DNA of 43,942 bases, taken from positions 1 through 43,942 of the forward strand of contig NZ_JBLKSS010000009.1 of the NCBI RefSeq assembly GCF_047607725.1, read 5' to 3'. This DNA is from JBLKSS01 sp047607725. GTDB taxonomy: Bacteria > Pseudomonadota > Gammaproteobacteria > Enterobacterales > Enterobacteriaceae. Below the pieces are notes generated by a model, which saw only the letters and a list, made by a program, of their open reading frames with translations, had not been told where the DNA came from and made no database searches. The position numbers were made by a program, and so were the translations under genes. Numbering within the stretch: the stretch's first letter is position 1; each line of letters begins with the position of its first letter. Of the stretch, positions 1 to 8,608 are shown one piece after another.

Positions 1-139
1 ACTCAAACCGGGATGGAAATAAAAGTTATTAAAATCAATACAATGTGAAAATGCAATGAGCATAAGCGTGTAACGTAGGTTTACTGTCTCATACAACAAA
101 CCCACCAATAATTCAAGACGTCCTCCACGGGGCGCTTAC
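1..139 (+). mobile_element. Right end of the 338-bp inverted-repeat element (copy A, cut by contig start)
   Basis: This matches the last 139 bases of the full elements at 27776 and 31965 and ends with the same terminal inverted repeat, closing ...GGGGCGCTTAC at base 139. The left half is missing because the contig begins inside the repeat. The outer bases read GTAAGCG from the element end inwards, a start also seen on the IS66-family piece at 9038. The truD gene is cut exactly at its edge. No transposase is encoded, so it looks like a non-autonomous (MITE-like) element or an end of a larger one. Confidence 0.85.
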
Positions 140-319
140 TTGCTGGCACGTGAACGGCTGACGCTCGCGCGGCGCGCGCTGCTGCTTCAGCCAGAAGCGC
201 TAAGCTGGCGCTGGCAAGATCCCGCGACGCTGACGCTTTCTTTCAGCCTGCCTGCCGGCAGTTATGCCACAGCGGTAGTGCGTGAATTGCTGGACGCTCC
301 CGCCGATATCGCCCACTAG
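140..319 (+). pseudogene. truD: TruD tRNA pseudouridine synthase, C-terminal fragment
   Basis: An open frame of 59 codons running straight out of the repeat encodes the C-terminus of TruD, the enzyme that makes pseudouridine 13 in tRNA-Glu. The stretch SWRWQDPATLTLSFSLPAGSY followed by ATAVVREL resembles the end of enterobacterial TruD. The rest of the gene, including the catalytic domain, is absent, so this is a 3' remnant cut by the element at 139/140. It lies directly upstream of surE, its usual neighbour. If the element-truD junction is an assembly effect rather than a real break, the gene could be whole elsewhere. Confidence 0.75.
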
Positions 320-583
320 TCCGCCGCCGGCCCGCTGACGTCAGCACGAAACCTTTCAGCTAGGGCATTCCCGGCGCGAGATGCACGTCCCGCAACGGCT
401 AAATTTGCTGCAACCACTGAATTGCCGGCTTCACCACGGTGACGTTTCATGCCATTATTGCTTTATATTCCCGCCCCGATTTTTCGCCGGTGTCGCTGAC
501 CGGCGGCGGGCCAGGCCAGTTTTTTGCCTTTCACCGTAGGGCGGCGTGGTGCGGGTGATTTTCTTATAAAGTCAAAAAACACT
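320..583. other. Unusually long truD-surE spacer without a recognised gene
   Basis: In most enterobacteria truD and surE touch or overlap. Here 264 bases separate the truD stop from the surE start. I see no convincing reading frame, terminator or RNA gene. It may be decayed coding sequence or an insertion scar. Any surE promoter that replaces truD read-through would have to lie here. Confidence 0.5.
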
Positions 584-1345
584 ATGCGCATACTTTTAAG
601 CAATGATGATGGCATTCATGCGCCGGGCATTCAGCAGCTGGCGGTCGCGTTGCGCCAGCTTGCTACCGTGCAGATCGTGGCGCCGGACCGTGACCGCAGC
701 GGCGCGTCCAATTCGCTAACGCTGGACGTGCCGCTGCGCACGCAAACCCAGCCCAACGGCGATATCGCCATCCTCTCCGGTACTCCCACCGACTGCGTCT
801 ATCTCGGCGTCAATGCCTTAATGCGTCCCGGCCCGGATATCGTCGTGTCGGGCATTAACGCCGGGCCGAATCTGGGTGATGACGTGATTTATTCCGGCAC
901 TGTCGCCGCCGCGATGGAGGGGCGTCATCTGGGCTATCCGGCGCTGGCGGTGTCGCTCGACGGCAGCCGTCATTTCGCCACCGCCGCCGCCGTCACCTGT
1001 CGCCTGCTGCGTGCGCTGACCCGCACGCCGCTGCGCACCGGCAAGATTCTCAACGTCAATGTCCCCGACCTGCCGCTATCGTCAATCAAGGGCTGCAAAG
1101 TGACCCGCTGCGGCAGCCGTCATCCCGCCAGCGAAGTCATCCGCCAAACGGATCCGCGCGGCCGCGAAATGCTGTGGATCGGACCGCCGGCCGGCTCGTT
1201 TGATGAAGGGCCGGGCACCGATTTCGAGGCCGTCAGTCAGGGCTATGTCTCACTGACACCGCTACAGGTGGATCTCACCGCCAACGCCGCGCTGCCCGTG
1301 CTGAGCGACTGGCTCGGCGATACCGAGGGACTCGCTCCATGGTAG
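584..1345 (+). CDS. surE: 5'/3'-nucleotidase SurE
   Basis: SurE is a metal-dependent cytosolic phosphatase that removes phosphate from nucleoside monophosphates and is linked to stationary-phase survival. The protein from ATG 584 is 253 aa, the same length as E. coli SurE. It starts MRILLSNDDGIHAPG with the Asp-Asp metal site at residues 8-9, followed by SGTPTDCV and the SGINAGPNLGDD loop that completes the active site. The frame is open further upstream (to 524), but those residues are not SurE-like, so 584 is chosen. The stop overlaps the pcm start by 7 bases, indicating translational coupling in a surE-pcm-nlpD-rpoS cluster. Confidence 0.95.
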   Translation: MRILLSNDDGIHAPGIQQLAVALRQLATVQIVAPDRDRSGASNSLTLDVPLRTQTQPNGDIAILSGTPTDCVYLGVNALMRPGPDIVVSGINAGPNLGDDVIYSGTVAAAMEGRHLGYPALAVSLDGSRHFATAAAVTCRLLRALTRTPLRTGKILNVNVPDLPLSSIKGCKVTRCGSRHPASEVIRQTDPRGREMLWIGPPAGSFDEGPGTDFEAVSQGYVSLTPLQVDLTANAALPVLSDWLGDTEGLAPW

Positions 1346-1965
1346 ACGGACGCACGCAGACGTTGCTGGCGCAGCTGCGTCAGCAGGGCATCCGCGATGA
1401 ACGCCTGCTGCAGGCTATGGAGGCGGTGCCGCGCGAACGTTTTATCGACGAGGCTTTCGAGCATAAAGCCTACGATAACACCGCGCTGCCCATCGGACTC
1501 GGTCAAACCATTTCCCAACCTTATATCGTGGCGCGTATGACCGAACTGCTGGCGCTGCGGCCGGAATCGCGGGTGCTGGAAATCGGCACCGGCTCCGGCT
1601 ATCAGACCGCCATTCTGGCCCATTTGGTGAAGCACGTCTGTTCGGTGGAGCGGATCAAAAAATTGCAGTGGCAGGCCAAGCGCAGGCTGAAACTGCTTGA
1701 TCTGCATAATATCTCTACCCGTCACGGCGACGGTTGGCAGGGTTGGCCGTCGCGCGGGCCGTTTGACGCCATCATCGTGACGGCGGCGGCGCCGGAAATT
1801 CCCCAGGCGCTGATGGCGCAACTGGATGAGGGCGGCGTGATGGTGCTGCCGGTCGGCGAAGAGCAGCAGTATTTGACGCGGGTGCGGCGCAAGGGCGGGG
1901 AATTCGTGGTCGACACCGTGGAGGCGGTCCGATTCGTTCCGCTGGTGAAAGGCGAACTAGCCTGA
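1339..1965 (+). CDS. pcm: Protein-L-isoaspartate O-methyltransferase
   Basis: Pcm methylates isoaspartyl residues in aged proteins, using S-adenosylmethionine, so that they can return to aspartate. It acts in the cytosol in the same stationary-phase maintenance programme as SurE and RpoS. The product is 208 aa, as in E. coli. The SAM-binding motif EIGTGSGYQTAIL lies near residue 80, preceded by the family motif ISQPYIVARMTELL. The N-terminal part (LLQAMEAVPRERFID) and C-terminal end (VRFVPLVKGELA) also match the family. The start overlaps surE and no damage is visible. Confidence 0.95.
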   Translation: MVDGRTQTLLAQLRQQGIRDERLLQAMEAVPRERFIDEAFEHKAYDNTALPIGLGQTISQPYIVARMTELLALRPESRVLEIGTGSGYQTAILAHLVKHVCSVERIKKLQWQAKRRLKLLDLHNISTRHGDGWQGWPSRGPFDAIIVTAAAPEIPQALMAQLDEGGVMVLPVGEEQQYLTRVRRKGGEFVVDTVEAVRFVPLVKGELA

Positions 1966-2015
1966 CGCCCAACGCTTAAATTTCTATACAAGTGTTTAAT
2001 GGCGTGCACGACCGG

Positions 2016-2043
2016 TTGTTGCTAGCATTAACGGCAGTATAAT
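2016..2043 (+). promoter_or_regulatory. Candidate nlpD promoter
   Basis: In the 200-base pcm-nlpD gap, a perfect -10 hexamer TATAAT (2038-2043) follows a TTGTTG -35-like hexamer (2016-2021) with 16 bases between. It would drive nlpD and, by read-through, rpoS. The -35 match is only partial, so the call rests mainly on the -10 and its position. Confidence 0.4.
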
Positions 2044-2165
2044 TATTATCTCAGAAATAGCTGAAAATACTCCTGTTACTGAGACAATAAGCATTAAAAG
2101 GATGTATAACACATAATGTCTGGCCAATTTGGAATGATGACTGGCGTTGCTGCCATAGGGGAGAA

Positions 2166-3269
2166 TTGAGCATGGGAAGCCCGAAGTGCGCGTGGCGCCG
2201 CGTTGCTGTCTGTGCCATGGCGAGTATGTGGCTGGCGGGATGCGCTAACAATGAAACCAGCGCACCGATAAGCAGCGTGGGCGGCGGTAACGACGCCGGC
2301 GGCTACAGCGGCAATGCCGCCACCGTCGAGAGTGCGCCGCAGCTGGGCCAGCCGCGCGGCGCGGCCGCGGTCAGCGGGGGTGCGCAGAGCCAGGTCAATG
2401 TCTCCCCACAAGGAAATATTGTTTACAATAGAAGCTATGACAGCATTCAGAAAGGTTCCTATTCCGGCGCGACGTATCAGGTAAAACGTGGCGATACGCT
2501 GTTCTATATCGCCTGGATTACTGGAAACGACTACCGGGATTTGGCGCAAAGGAACAATATCCCGGAACCTTACAGCCTCAACGTAGGTCAGACTTTGCAG
2601 GTGGGTAACGGAACGACGCCGATTACCGGCAATGCGTCGGCGGGAACCGTCCTGGCGTCCAACGCCAATCAGGCCAATACCGGTGTTGTGGTAGCACCCG
2701 TTCCTACCTCGAATATACAATTGACAGAATCAAGTGTTGCTTCTAATAAAAGCAATAGCTATCCTGAAAGTTCAAGTAAACAGAGTGTAGGGAAAATGTT
2801 GCCATCGTCCAATGGCAAAATGTTACCTACCGCCGGCACCGTTGTTACCATAACCGCGCCGGTTGCAGCACCCAGCACGGCACCAGCCGCCACGGCAATC
2901 ACCGGTTGGCGTTGGCCGACGGATGGGAAGATCATTGACAACTTTTCCGCCGCGGAAGGTGGTAACAAAGGGGTTGATATCTCCGGTTCCCGAGGACAAC
3001 CGATTTTGGTGACCGCCAACGGCAGAGTGGTTTATGCCGGCAATGCCTTGCGAGGATACGGTAATCTCATCATTATCAAACACAATGATGATTACTTGAG
3101 CGCCTACGCCCACAACGATACGATGCTGGTCCGAGAACAACAAGAAGTCAGGGCGGGGCAAAAAATCGCTACCATGGGTAGCACTGGAACCAGCACAACC
3201 AGATTGCATTTTGAAATTCGTTACAAGGGGAAATCCGTAAACCCGCTGCGTTATCTTCCGCAGCGATAA
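2166..3269 (+). CDS. nlpD: Murein hydrolase activator lipoprotein NlpD
   Basis: NlpD is an outer-membrane lipoprotein that activates the septal amidase AmiC during daughter-cell separation. A signal peptide ends in the lipobox WLAGC. A LysM peptidoglycan-binding domain sits around residues 100-145 (TYQVKRGDTLFYIAW onward). A C-terminal LytM/M23 domain occupies about residues 265-365. The LytM domain has GVDIS where active peptidases have a histidine zinc ligand, so it is a non-catalytic regulator as expected. The TTG at 2166 aligns with the E. coli start (MSxGSPK), but ATG 2172 lies at better distance from the AGGGGAG ribosome site and is the alternative. The gene also carries the main rpoS promoter. 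Confidence 0.93.
   Translation: MSMGSPKCAWRRVAVCAMASMWLAGCANNETSAPISSVGGGNDAGGYSGNAATVESAPQLGQPRGAAAVSGGAQSQVNVSPQGNIVYNRSYDSIQKGSYSGATYQVKRGDTLFYIAWITGNDYRDLAQRNNIPEPYSLNVGQTLQVGNGTTPITGNASAGTVLASNANQANTGVVVAPVPTSNIQLTESSVASNKSNSYPESSSKQSVGKMLPSSNGKMLPTAGTVVTITAPVAAPSTAPAATAITGWRWPTDGKIIDNFSAAEGGNKGVDISGSRGQPILVTANGRVVYAGNALRGYGNLIIIKHNDDYLSAYAHNDTMLVREQQEVRAGQKIATMGSTGTSTTRLHFEIRYKGKSVNPLRYLPQR
2721..2749 (+). promoter_or_regulatory. Probable rpoS promoter inside nlpD
   Basis: A consensus -35 TTGACA (2721-2726) and a -10 TAATAA (2744-2749) are separated by exactly 17 bases. Transcription would begin near 2756, about 565 nt before the rpoS ATG. In E. coli the principal rpoS promoter also lies inside nlpD and makes a leader of about 567 nt that is controlled by small RNAs. 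Matching position and strength make this the likely orthologous promoter, with a long regulated leader retained. Confidence 0.7.
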
Positions 3270-3320
3270 ATTGGCGGAACGTCTCGACGTTCTGTCCTGG
3301 GATCACGGGTAGGAGCCACT

Positions 3321-4310
3321 ATGAGCCAAAATACGCTGAAAGTTAACGAGTTACATGAAAAGGCCGAATTCGATGAAAATGGGGCTGAATCATTTGACGA
3401 GAAGGCGCTAGTCGATGAGCTTGCTGATAATGATTTAGCTGAAGAAGAGCTGCTGTCTCAGGAGGCAAGCCAGCGTGTTCTGGACGCCACGCAGCTCTAT
3501 CTGGGCGAGATTGGATACTCTCCGCTTCTTACCGCTGAGGAAGAGGTCTACTTTGCACGGCGCGCACTTCGGGGTGATATTGCCTCACGTCGCCGGATGA
3601 TCGAAAGCAACCTGCGGCTGGTGGTGAAAATTGCCCGTCGTTACAGTAACCGCGGACTGGCGTTACTGGATTTAATCGAGGAAGGCAACCTCGGTCTGAT
3701 TCGTGCGGTAGAGAAGTTTGATCCGGAACGAGGGTTCCGTTTCTCGACCTACGCCACCTGGTGGATTCGCCAGACGATTGAACGGGCCATCATGAATCAA
3801 ACCCGGACTATCCGTCTGCCGATCCATATCGTGAAAGAGCTGAACGTCTATTTACGCACCGCGCGTGAACTGTCGCACAAACTCGATCACGAGCCGAGCG
3901 CGGAAGAAATCGCCGAGCAGCTGGATAAACCCGTGGAAGACGTTAGCCGTATTCTGCGTCTGAACGAGCGTATCACCTCGGTGGATACCCCGCTGGGGGG
4001 CGACTCCGAGAAGGCGCTGCTGGATATTCTGTCCGATGAAAAAGACAGCGGTCCGGAAGACACCACGCAGGACGATGACATGAAGCAGAGCATCGTCAAG
4101 TGGCTGTTCGAGCTGAATGCCAAGCAGCGTGAAGTGCTGGCCAGACGTTTCGGCCTGCTGGGTTATGAAGCCGCGACGCTTGAAGATGTGGGCCGTGAAA
4201 TTGGTCTGACCCGCGAACGCGTGCGTCAGATTCAGGTGGAAGCTTTGCGTCGCCTGCGGGAGATCCTGCAGGGTCAAGGCTTGAGTATCGAAGCGCTGTT
4301 CCGCGAATAA
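3321..4310 (+). CDS. rpoS: RNA polymerase sigma factor RpoS (sigma-38)
   Basis: This is the master sigma factor of stationary phase and general stress. The 329-aa product is nearly the same length as E. coli RpoS (330). Visible parts are region 1.2 (DATQLYLGEIGYSPLLTAEE), region 2 with the -10 recognition helix (RFSTYATWWIRQTIERAI), region 3 (IRLPIHIVKELNVYLRTARE) and region 4 with the -35 helix-turn-helix (LEDVGREIGLTRERVRQIQ). There are no frameshifts, which is notable given the decay around it. Expression is expected from nlpD read-through and the internal promoter near 2721. Confidence 0.97.
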   Translation: MSQNTLKVNELHEKAEFDENGAESFDEKALVDELADNDLAEEELLSQEASQRVLDATQLYLGEIGYSPLLTAEEEVYFARRALRGDIASRRRMIESNLRLVVKIARRYSNRGLALLDLIEEGNLGLIRAVEKFDPERGFRFSTYATWWIRQTIERAIMNQTRTIRLPIHIVKELNVYLRTARELSHKLDHEPSAEEIAEQLDKPVEDVSRILRLNERITSVDTPLGGDSEKALLDILSDEKDSGPEDTTQDDDMKQSIVKWLFELNAKQREVLARRFGLLGYEAATLEDVGREIGLTRERVRQIQVEALRRLREILQGQGLSIEALFRE

Positions 4311-4405
4311 TCGCAGCGCCATTCCGTGAAATCATTGCAGCGCCGTTTCGTGACGCATTGCGAGGCGCCGTAGTTGGAATGGTTGTGTTGGAATAGTTCT
4401 GTCGC

Positions 4406-4423
4406 TGGCGCCGAAGGGCGCCA
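4406..4423. terminator. Hairpin between the convergent rpoS and mutS genes
   Basis: A perfect 7-bp stem (TGGCGCC / GGCGCCA) with a GAAG tetraloop lies between the ends of the convergent rpoS and mutS genes. Neither side has a clear T-run, so it may act as a weak bidirectional terminator or a 3'-end stabiliser rather than a classical intrinsic terminator. Confidence 0.4.
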
Positions 4424-4470
4424 ACCTATCAAGTCCGTCGGGGTGAATGAGTTTTGTTGCAGCGGCTCCG

Positions 4471-7044
4471 CTAGCAGATCATTTTCTTCAGCCGGTAGAG
4501 CCATTCCAGCGCCTGGCGCGGCGAAAGCGCGTCGGGATCCAGGTTTTCCAGCGCCTCGACCGCCGGCGAAATAGGCGGCTCTTCCGGCTGCAGCAGCGAG
4601 AGCTGCGAACCGTCCACGCTGCCTGTCGCCGCGCCGGTGGACAACGTTTCCAATTCCCTGAGCTTCTGGCGTGCGCGCTTGATAACCTCCCGCGGCACCC
4701 CCGCCAGCGCCGCCACCGACAGGCCGTAACTCTTGCTGGCGGCTCCCTCCTGTACGCTGTGCATAAAGGCGATGGTGTCGCCATGCTCCACCGCATCCAG
4801 ATGCACGTTGACCACGCCTTCCATTTTCTCCGGCAGGGTGGTCAGCTCGAAATAGTGCGTGGCGAACAATGTCATGGCCTTGATGCGGCCAGCCAGATTC
4901 TCCGCGCAGGCCCAGGCCAGCGACAGCCCATCGTAGGTCGAGGTACCGCGGCCGATTTCATCCATCAGCACCAGACTCTGACGCGTGGCGTTATGCAGAA
5001 TGTTGGCGGTCTCGGTCATCTCCACCATGAAGGTGGAGCGGCCGGAAGCCAGATCGTCCGCGGCGCCGACGCGGGTAAAGATGCGATCCACCGGCCCTAT
5101 GACGGCCTGCTCGGCCGGGACAAAACTGCCGATATACGCCAACAGCACGATCAGGGCGGTTTGGCGCATATACGTGCTCTTACCGCCCATATTGGGACCG
5201 GTAATGATCAGCATACGCCGCACGTCGGACAACATCAGCGGATTAGCGATAAAGGGCTCGCTCAGCACCTGCTCAACGACGGGATGGCGGCCGCCGGTGA
5301 TGTGGATGCCCGGCCGTGAATCAATCGTCGGACACACATAGTTCAGCGTTTCAGCGCGCTCGGCCAGATTGCACAGGACATCCAGCTCCGCCAGCGCCGC
5401 TGCGCTTTGCTGTAGCGCCGCCAAATGGGGCAACAGCAGATCGAAGAGCTCATCGTACAGCGCTTTTTCCAACGCCAGCGCCTTGCTATTCGAGGTCAGG
5501 ACCTTGTCTTCGTATTCCTTCAGCTCAGGAATGATGTAGCGCTCGGCGTTTTTCAGCGTTTGACGCCGCACGTAATGAATGGGCGCCAGATGGCTTTGGC
5601 CGCGGCTCAGCTGAATAAAATAGCCGTGCACGGCGTTGAAGCCAACCTTAAGCGTCTCCAGCCCAGTTTTTTCCCGCTCGCGCAGCTCAAGACGGTCGAG
5701 ATAATCGGTCGCGCCCGCCGCCAGGCAGCGCCATTCGTCCAGTTCTGCATGGTATCCCGGAGCGATGACGCCGCCGTCGCGCACCAGCACTGGCGGCGAC
5801 TCGATAATGGCCCGCGCCAGCAAATCGCGCAGCGTCTCAAATTCTCCGACCCGATCCAGTAACAGTGGCAAATAGGAATTTGACTTGCCCTCGAGCAGCG
5901 TTTGAATGGTCGGCAGCTGTGCAAAGGCATGGCGCATGCGCGCCAGATCGCGCGGACGCGCCGAACGCAACGCCAGACGCGCCAGCACCCGCTCCAAATC
6001 CCCGACCTGACGCAGCAGCGGCTGTAGATCCGCCACTCGATCTTGCAGCGCGCGAATACTTTCCTGGCGGTGGGTGAGGGTGGTTATCTCGCGGGTAGGC
6101 ATGTGCAGCCAGCGTTTCAGCATCCGGCTGCCCATCGGCGTGACCGTGCGGTCGAGGACATCCGCCAGCGTATTTTCGCCGCCGCCGCTGAGGTTTTGCG
6201 TCAACTCCAGATTACGCCGCGTCGCGGCATCCATCACGATACCGTCCTGCTGACGCTCCAGGGTAACGGCGCGAATGTGCGGCAGCGAGGTGCGCTGGGT
6301 ATCCTTGGCGTATTGCAGCAGACAGCCGGCGGCACGCAGGGCCAGCTGCGCCCGCTCAATGCCAAAGCCGGTTAAATCGCGGGTACTGAACTGCATAGTG
6401 AGCTGCTGGCGGGCGGTATCCAGCTCGAACTCCCACAGCGGCCGGCGACGCTGGCCGCGGCGGTGCTCGATGAGCGCCATATCCTCCAGCGTTTCGGGAT
6501 AGAGCAGCTCCGCCGGATTGGTGCGCTGTAGTTCCGCGGCCATGGCCTCGCGGTCCGCCGGCTCCGAGACCAGGAAGCGGCCCGAGGTGATATCAAGCGT
6601 AGCGTAACCAAAGCCCTGCGGCGCCTGCCAGAGGGCGGCCAGCAGGTTATCCTGGCGTTCGTTGAGCAGCGCTTCGTCGCTCAGGGTGCCGGGGGTGACG
6701 ATGCGGACCACGCGACGCTCCACCGGCCCTTTGGTGGTGGCGGGATCGCCTATCTGTTCACAGATAGCCACCGACTCCCCCAGCGCCACCAGCTTGGCCA
6801 GATAATTTTCTACCGCATGATAGGGAACGCCGGCCATGGGTATCGGTTCGCCGGCGGAGGCGCCCCGTTTGGTGAGAGAGATGTCCATCAGCTGCGACGC
6901 GCGTTTGGCGTCGTCATAAAATAACTCGTAAAAGTCCCCCATCCGATAGAACAGCAGGATATCCGGGTGCTGCGCCTTCAGTTTCAGGTACTGCTGCATC
7001 ATCGGGGTGTGGGCTTCAATGCCATTATCCTCTTTATTTTTCAA
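4471..7044 (-). CDS. mutS: DNA mismatch repair protein MutS
   Basis: MutS recognises base mismatches and small loops and recruits MutL in methyl-directed repair. The product is 857 aa (E. coli 853). The mismatch-wedge motif GDFYELF places the key Phe and Glu at residues 38 and 40. Walker A GPNMGGKSTYMRQ lies near residue 620, with Walker B LVLMDEIGRGTSTYDG after it. The C-terminal tetramerisation tail (QALEWLYRLKKM) is present. The gene is converging on rpoS, as in many enterobacteria. No lesion is visible, so the indels elsewhere in the window are not explained by loss of MutS itself. Phage integrase remains begin 56 bp upstream of its start. Confidence 0.97.
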   Translation of the reverse strand: MKNKEDNGIEAHTPMMQQYLKLKAQHPDILLFYRMGDFYELFYDDAKRASQLMDISLTKRGASAGEPIPMAGVPYHAVENYLAKLVALGESVAICEQIGDPATTKGPVERRVVRIVTPGTLSDEALLNERQDNLLAALWQAPQGFGYATLDITSGRFLVSEPADREAMAAELQRTNPAELLYPETLEDMALIEHRRGQRRRPLWEFELDTARQQLTMQFSTRDLTGFGIERAQLALRAAGCLLQYAKDTQRTSLPHIRAVTLERQQDGIVMDAATRRNLELTQNLSGGGENTLADVLDRTVTPMGSRMLKRWLHMPTREITTLTHRQESIRALQDRVADLQPLLRQVGDLERVLARLALRSARPRDLARMRHAFAQLPTIQTLLEGKSNSYLPLLLDRVGEFETLRDLLARAIIESPPVLVRDGGVIAPGYHAELDEWRCLAAGATDYLDRLELREREKTGLETLKVGFNAVHGYFIQLSRGQSHLAPIHYVRRQTLKNAERYIIPELKEYEDKVLTSNSKALALEKALYDELFDLLLPHLAALQQSAAALAELDVLCNLAERAETLNYVCPTIDSRPGIHITGGRHPVVEQVLSEPFIANPLMLSDVRRMLIITGPNMGGKSTYMRQTALIVLLAYIGSFVPAEQAVIGPVDRIFTRVGAADDLASGRSTFMVEMTETANILHNATRQSLVLMDEIGRGTSTYDGLSLAWACAENLAGRIKAMTLFATHYFELTTLPEKMEGVVNVHLDAVEHGDTIAFMHSVQEGAASKSYGLSVAALAGVPREVIKRARQKLRELETLSTGAATGSVDGSQLSLLQPEEPPISPAVEALENLDPDALSPRQALEWLYRLKKMIC

Positions 7045-7100
7045 TTGATTACGCTTCCTTTTTTTATTTTTTGGGGCGTTATTGGGGCTTTTTCAGCATG

Positions 7101-8322
7101 TCACATTGCTTCGAGCGCTTCCCAAATTCGTAAATTTTCTGCACAACTTTCGTTTTCCATCCAGCGACCATATACACGGATTAGCATTGAGTAGTCAGCG
7201 TGGCCCATCTGTTTAGCGATAAATACGATGTTACCGTCTGCCGTCAAATTCCAACACGCGAACGTATGCCGGAGCTGGTAAACGGTTCTGTAGCGGATCC
7301 CTGAGCGTCGTACTATGTTTTTCCACAACACCCTTATGCTAGTTGTTCGATATAAAATATTAAACTGATTATTTCTACACGTTGTGGCTGGTAAAAAGAC
7401 GGGGTGAATGTCAATAGCCTCTGGTTTTTTGTGCAATCCCTCCATTTTTACTTGTAATGCAGGAAGCATCTCAGTAAATTTTCTCTGCCCTGAAAGGGCG
7501 GATAGCACAGGGGGAAAAAGTTGAATTGTTCTGATCTCATCAGTTTTTGGTTTTTTTATCTTACCATCAGAATATGCTCTTGAAACTGTAAGTGTTTTTT
7601 TTTACCAAGTCGATATCTTCCCACGCTAGTGCACTGATCTCACCAGGACGCATACCAGTATAAACCATTAGTGTTATTATATTTGCATTAGATTCATGTG
7701 TGCATGCTGCTTGTGCTCTTCTGAATTCGTCTAGCGTGAATGGATCAGGGTCAGAGGTTGATTTTTTGGCTGGCCGTAGCTCATTCGCTAAATGATTTTT
7801 GGTGTAACCATCCTGTTCAGCAAAACGTAAAAATCCTCGCATCGCTGCCATGTAATGGTTTGTTGTGCTGGCTGCACGAGTGTTAAGTAGTTCAGAGCGT
7901 AATCGCATTATATCCTCTGGACAGATAGCATCTATCAAGCGTGAAGGACCAAATATGCTCAAGCACTGGTTAAATGCTATATCGTAGCGGCGCTGTGCCG
8001 CGTGACCTATGTCAGTATACTTCAATGCTTTATACTCATCACATAGTGTATTTAGACGAATACCAGCCCGTTTGCAACTTCCATCAAATTGTAAGGCTCG
8101 TTCAGATTCAGGGAAGTGTGCATGATATAAAAACACTCCGCTTTTTATTTCGTGGTTTATAGCAGCTAATTTTCCAGTAGCATACTTGATATTAGATTTC
8201 GTTGGGGGGAGTCTAAGAGACTCCCTGCATCGTTGGCCTTTATAATGGAACGTAATCCGTAGAGATTTTCCGTGGATGGCTACGCCTCGTGGCATTATTG
8301 AATCGGCTTGCTTTCCGCCCAT
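7101..8322 (-). pseudogene. int: Phage tyrosine-recombinase integrase, frameshifted
   Basis: Two frames joined at a run of nine T/A bases (7595-7603) encode one lambdoid integrase. The N-terminal part (8322-7567) holds the arm-binding and core-binding regions and the catalytic Arg in TGMRPGE. The C-terminal part (to 7101) holds QLRHTFACW, the MGH histidine and the tyrosine in VYGRWM. All R-H-R-H-Y elements are therefore present, but they are split by a one-base slip. It could be a genuine frameshift or a homopolymer sequencing error. Upstream and overlapping is an excisionase. The C-terminal end lies close to the mutS promoter, so the attachment site is probably in 7045-7100. Confidence 0.85.
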
Positions 8323-8483
8323 CGGTCAAATTCCTCAAGATTAATTACCTTCCTGTTGTCTGGCGCTCGTCGCCAAAGCCTCCCTTCAGGCCATACCCCT
8401 TTATTGATTTTTTCGTATATCGCTGATCGGCTGTATCCTGTAAGTTCGGCAGCTCTTTCAATACGCACCCATTTATTAATCAT
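8295..8483 (-). CDS. xis: Putative phage excisionase (DUF1233-like)
   Basis: This small 62-aa basic protein contains a winged-helix/AlpA-type DNA-binding fold (WVRIERAAELTGYSRSAIYEK, then GVWPEGRLWRRAPDN). It resembles the putative excisionases encoded just before lambdoid integrases. Excisionases bend attachment-site DNA to direct the integrase toward excision. The 3' end overlaps the integrase start by 28 bases on the same strand, the typical xis-int arrangement. The rest of the phage is not attached here. Family assignment is from motif similarity only. Confidence 0.75.
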   Translation of the reverse strand: MINKWVRIERAAELTGYSRSAIYEKINKGVWPEGRLWRRAPDNRKVINLEEFDRWAESKPIQ

Positions 8484-8608
8484 TGGTCATACCTCAATAC
8501 GACCGTTCAACATACTAATATGCTGTTCGGATTGATTTTAATTTTTGAAAATCAGTTTTAAATAAAAGCTAGTGCATTATGCTAGATTACTATCGGTTCG
8601 GCGCAGTG

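Noticed and set aside
4447..5319. Long plus-strand frame opposite mutS
   Set aside because: It is the antisense shadow of the strongly conserved mutS coding strand and has no recognisable domain.
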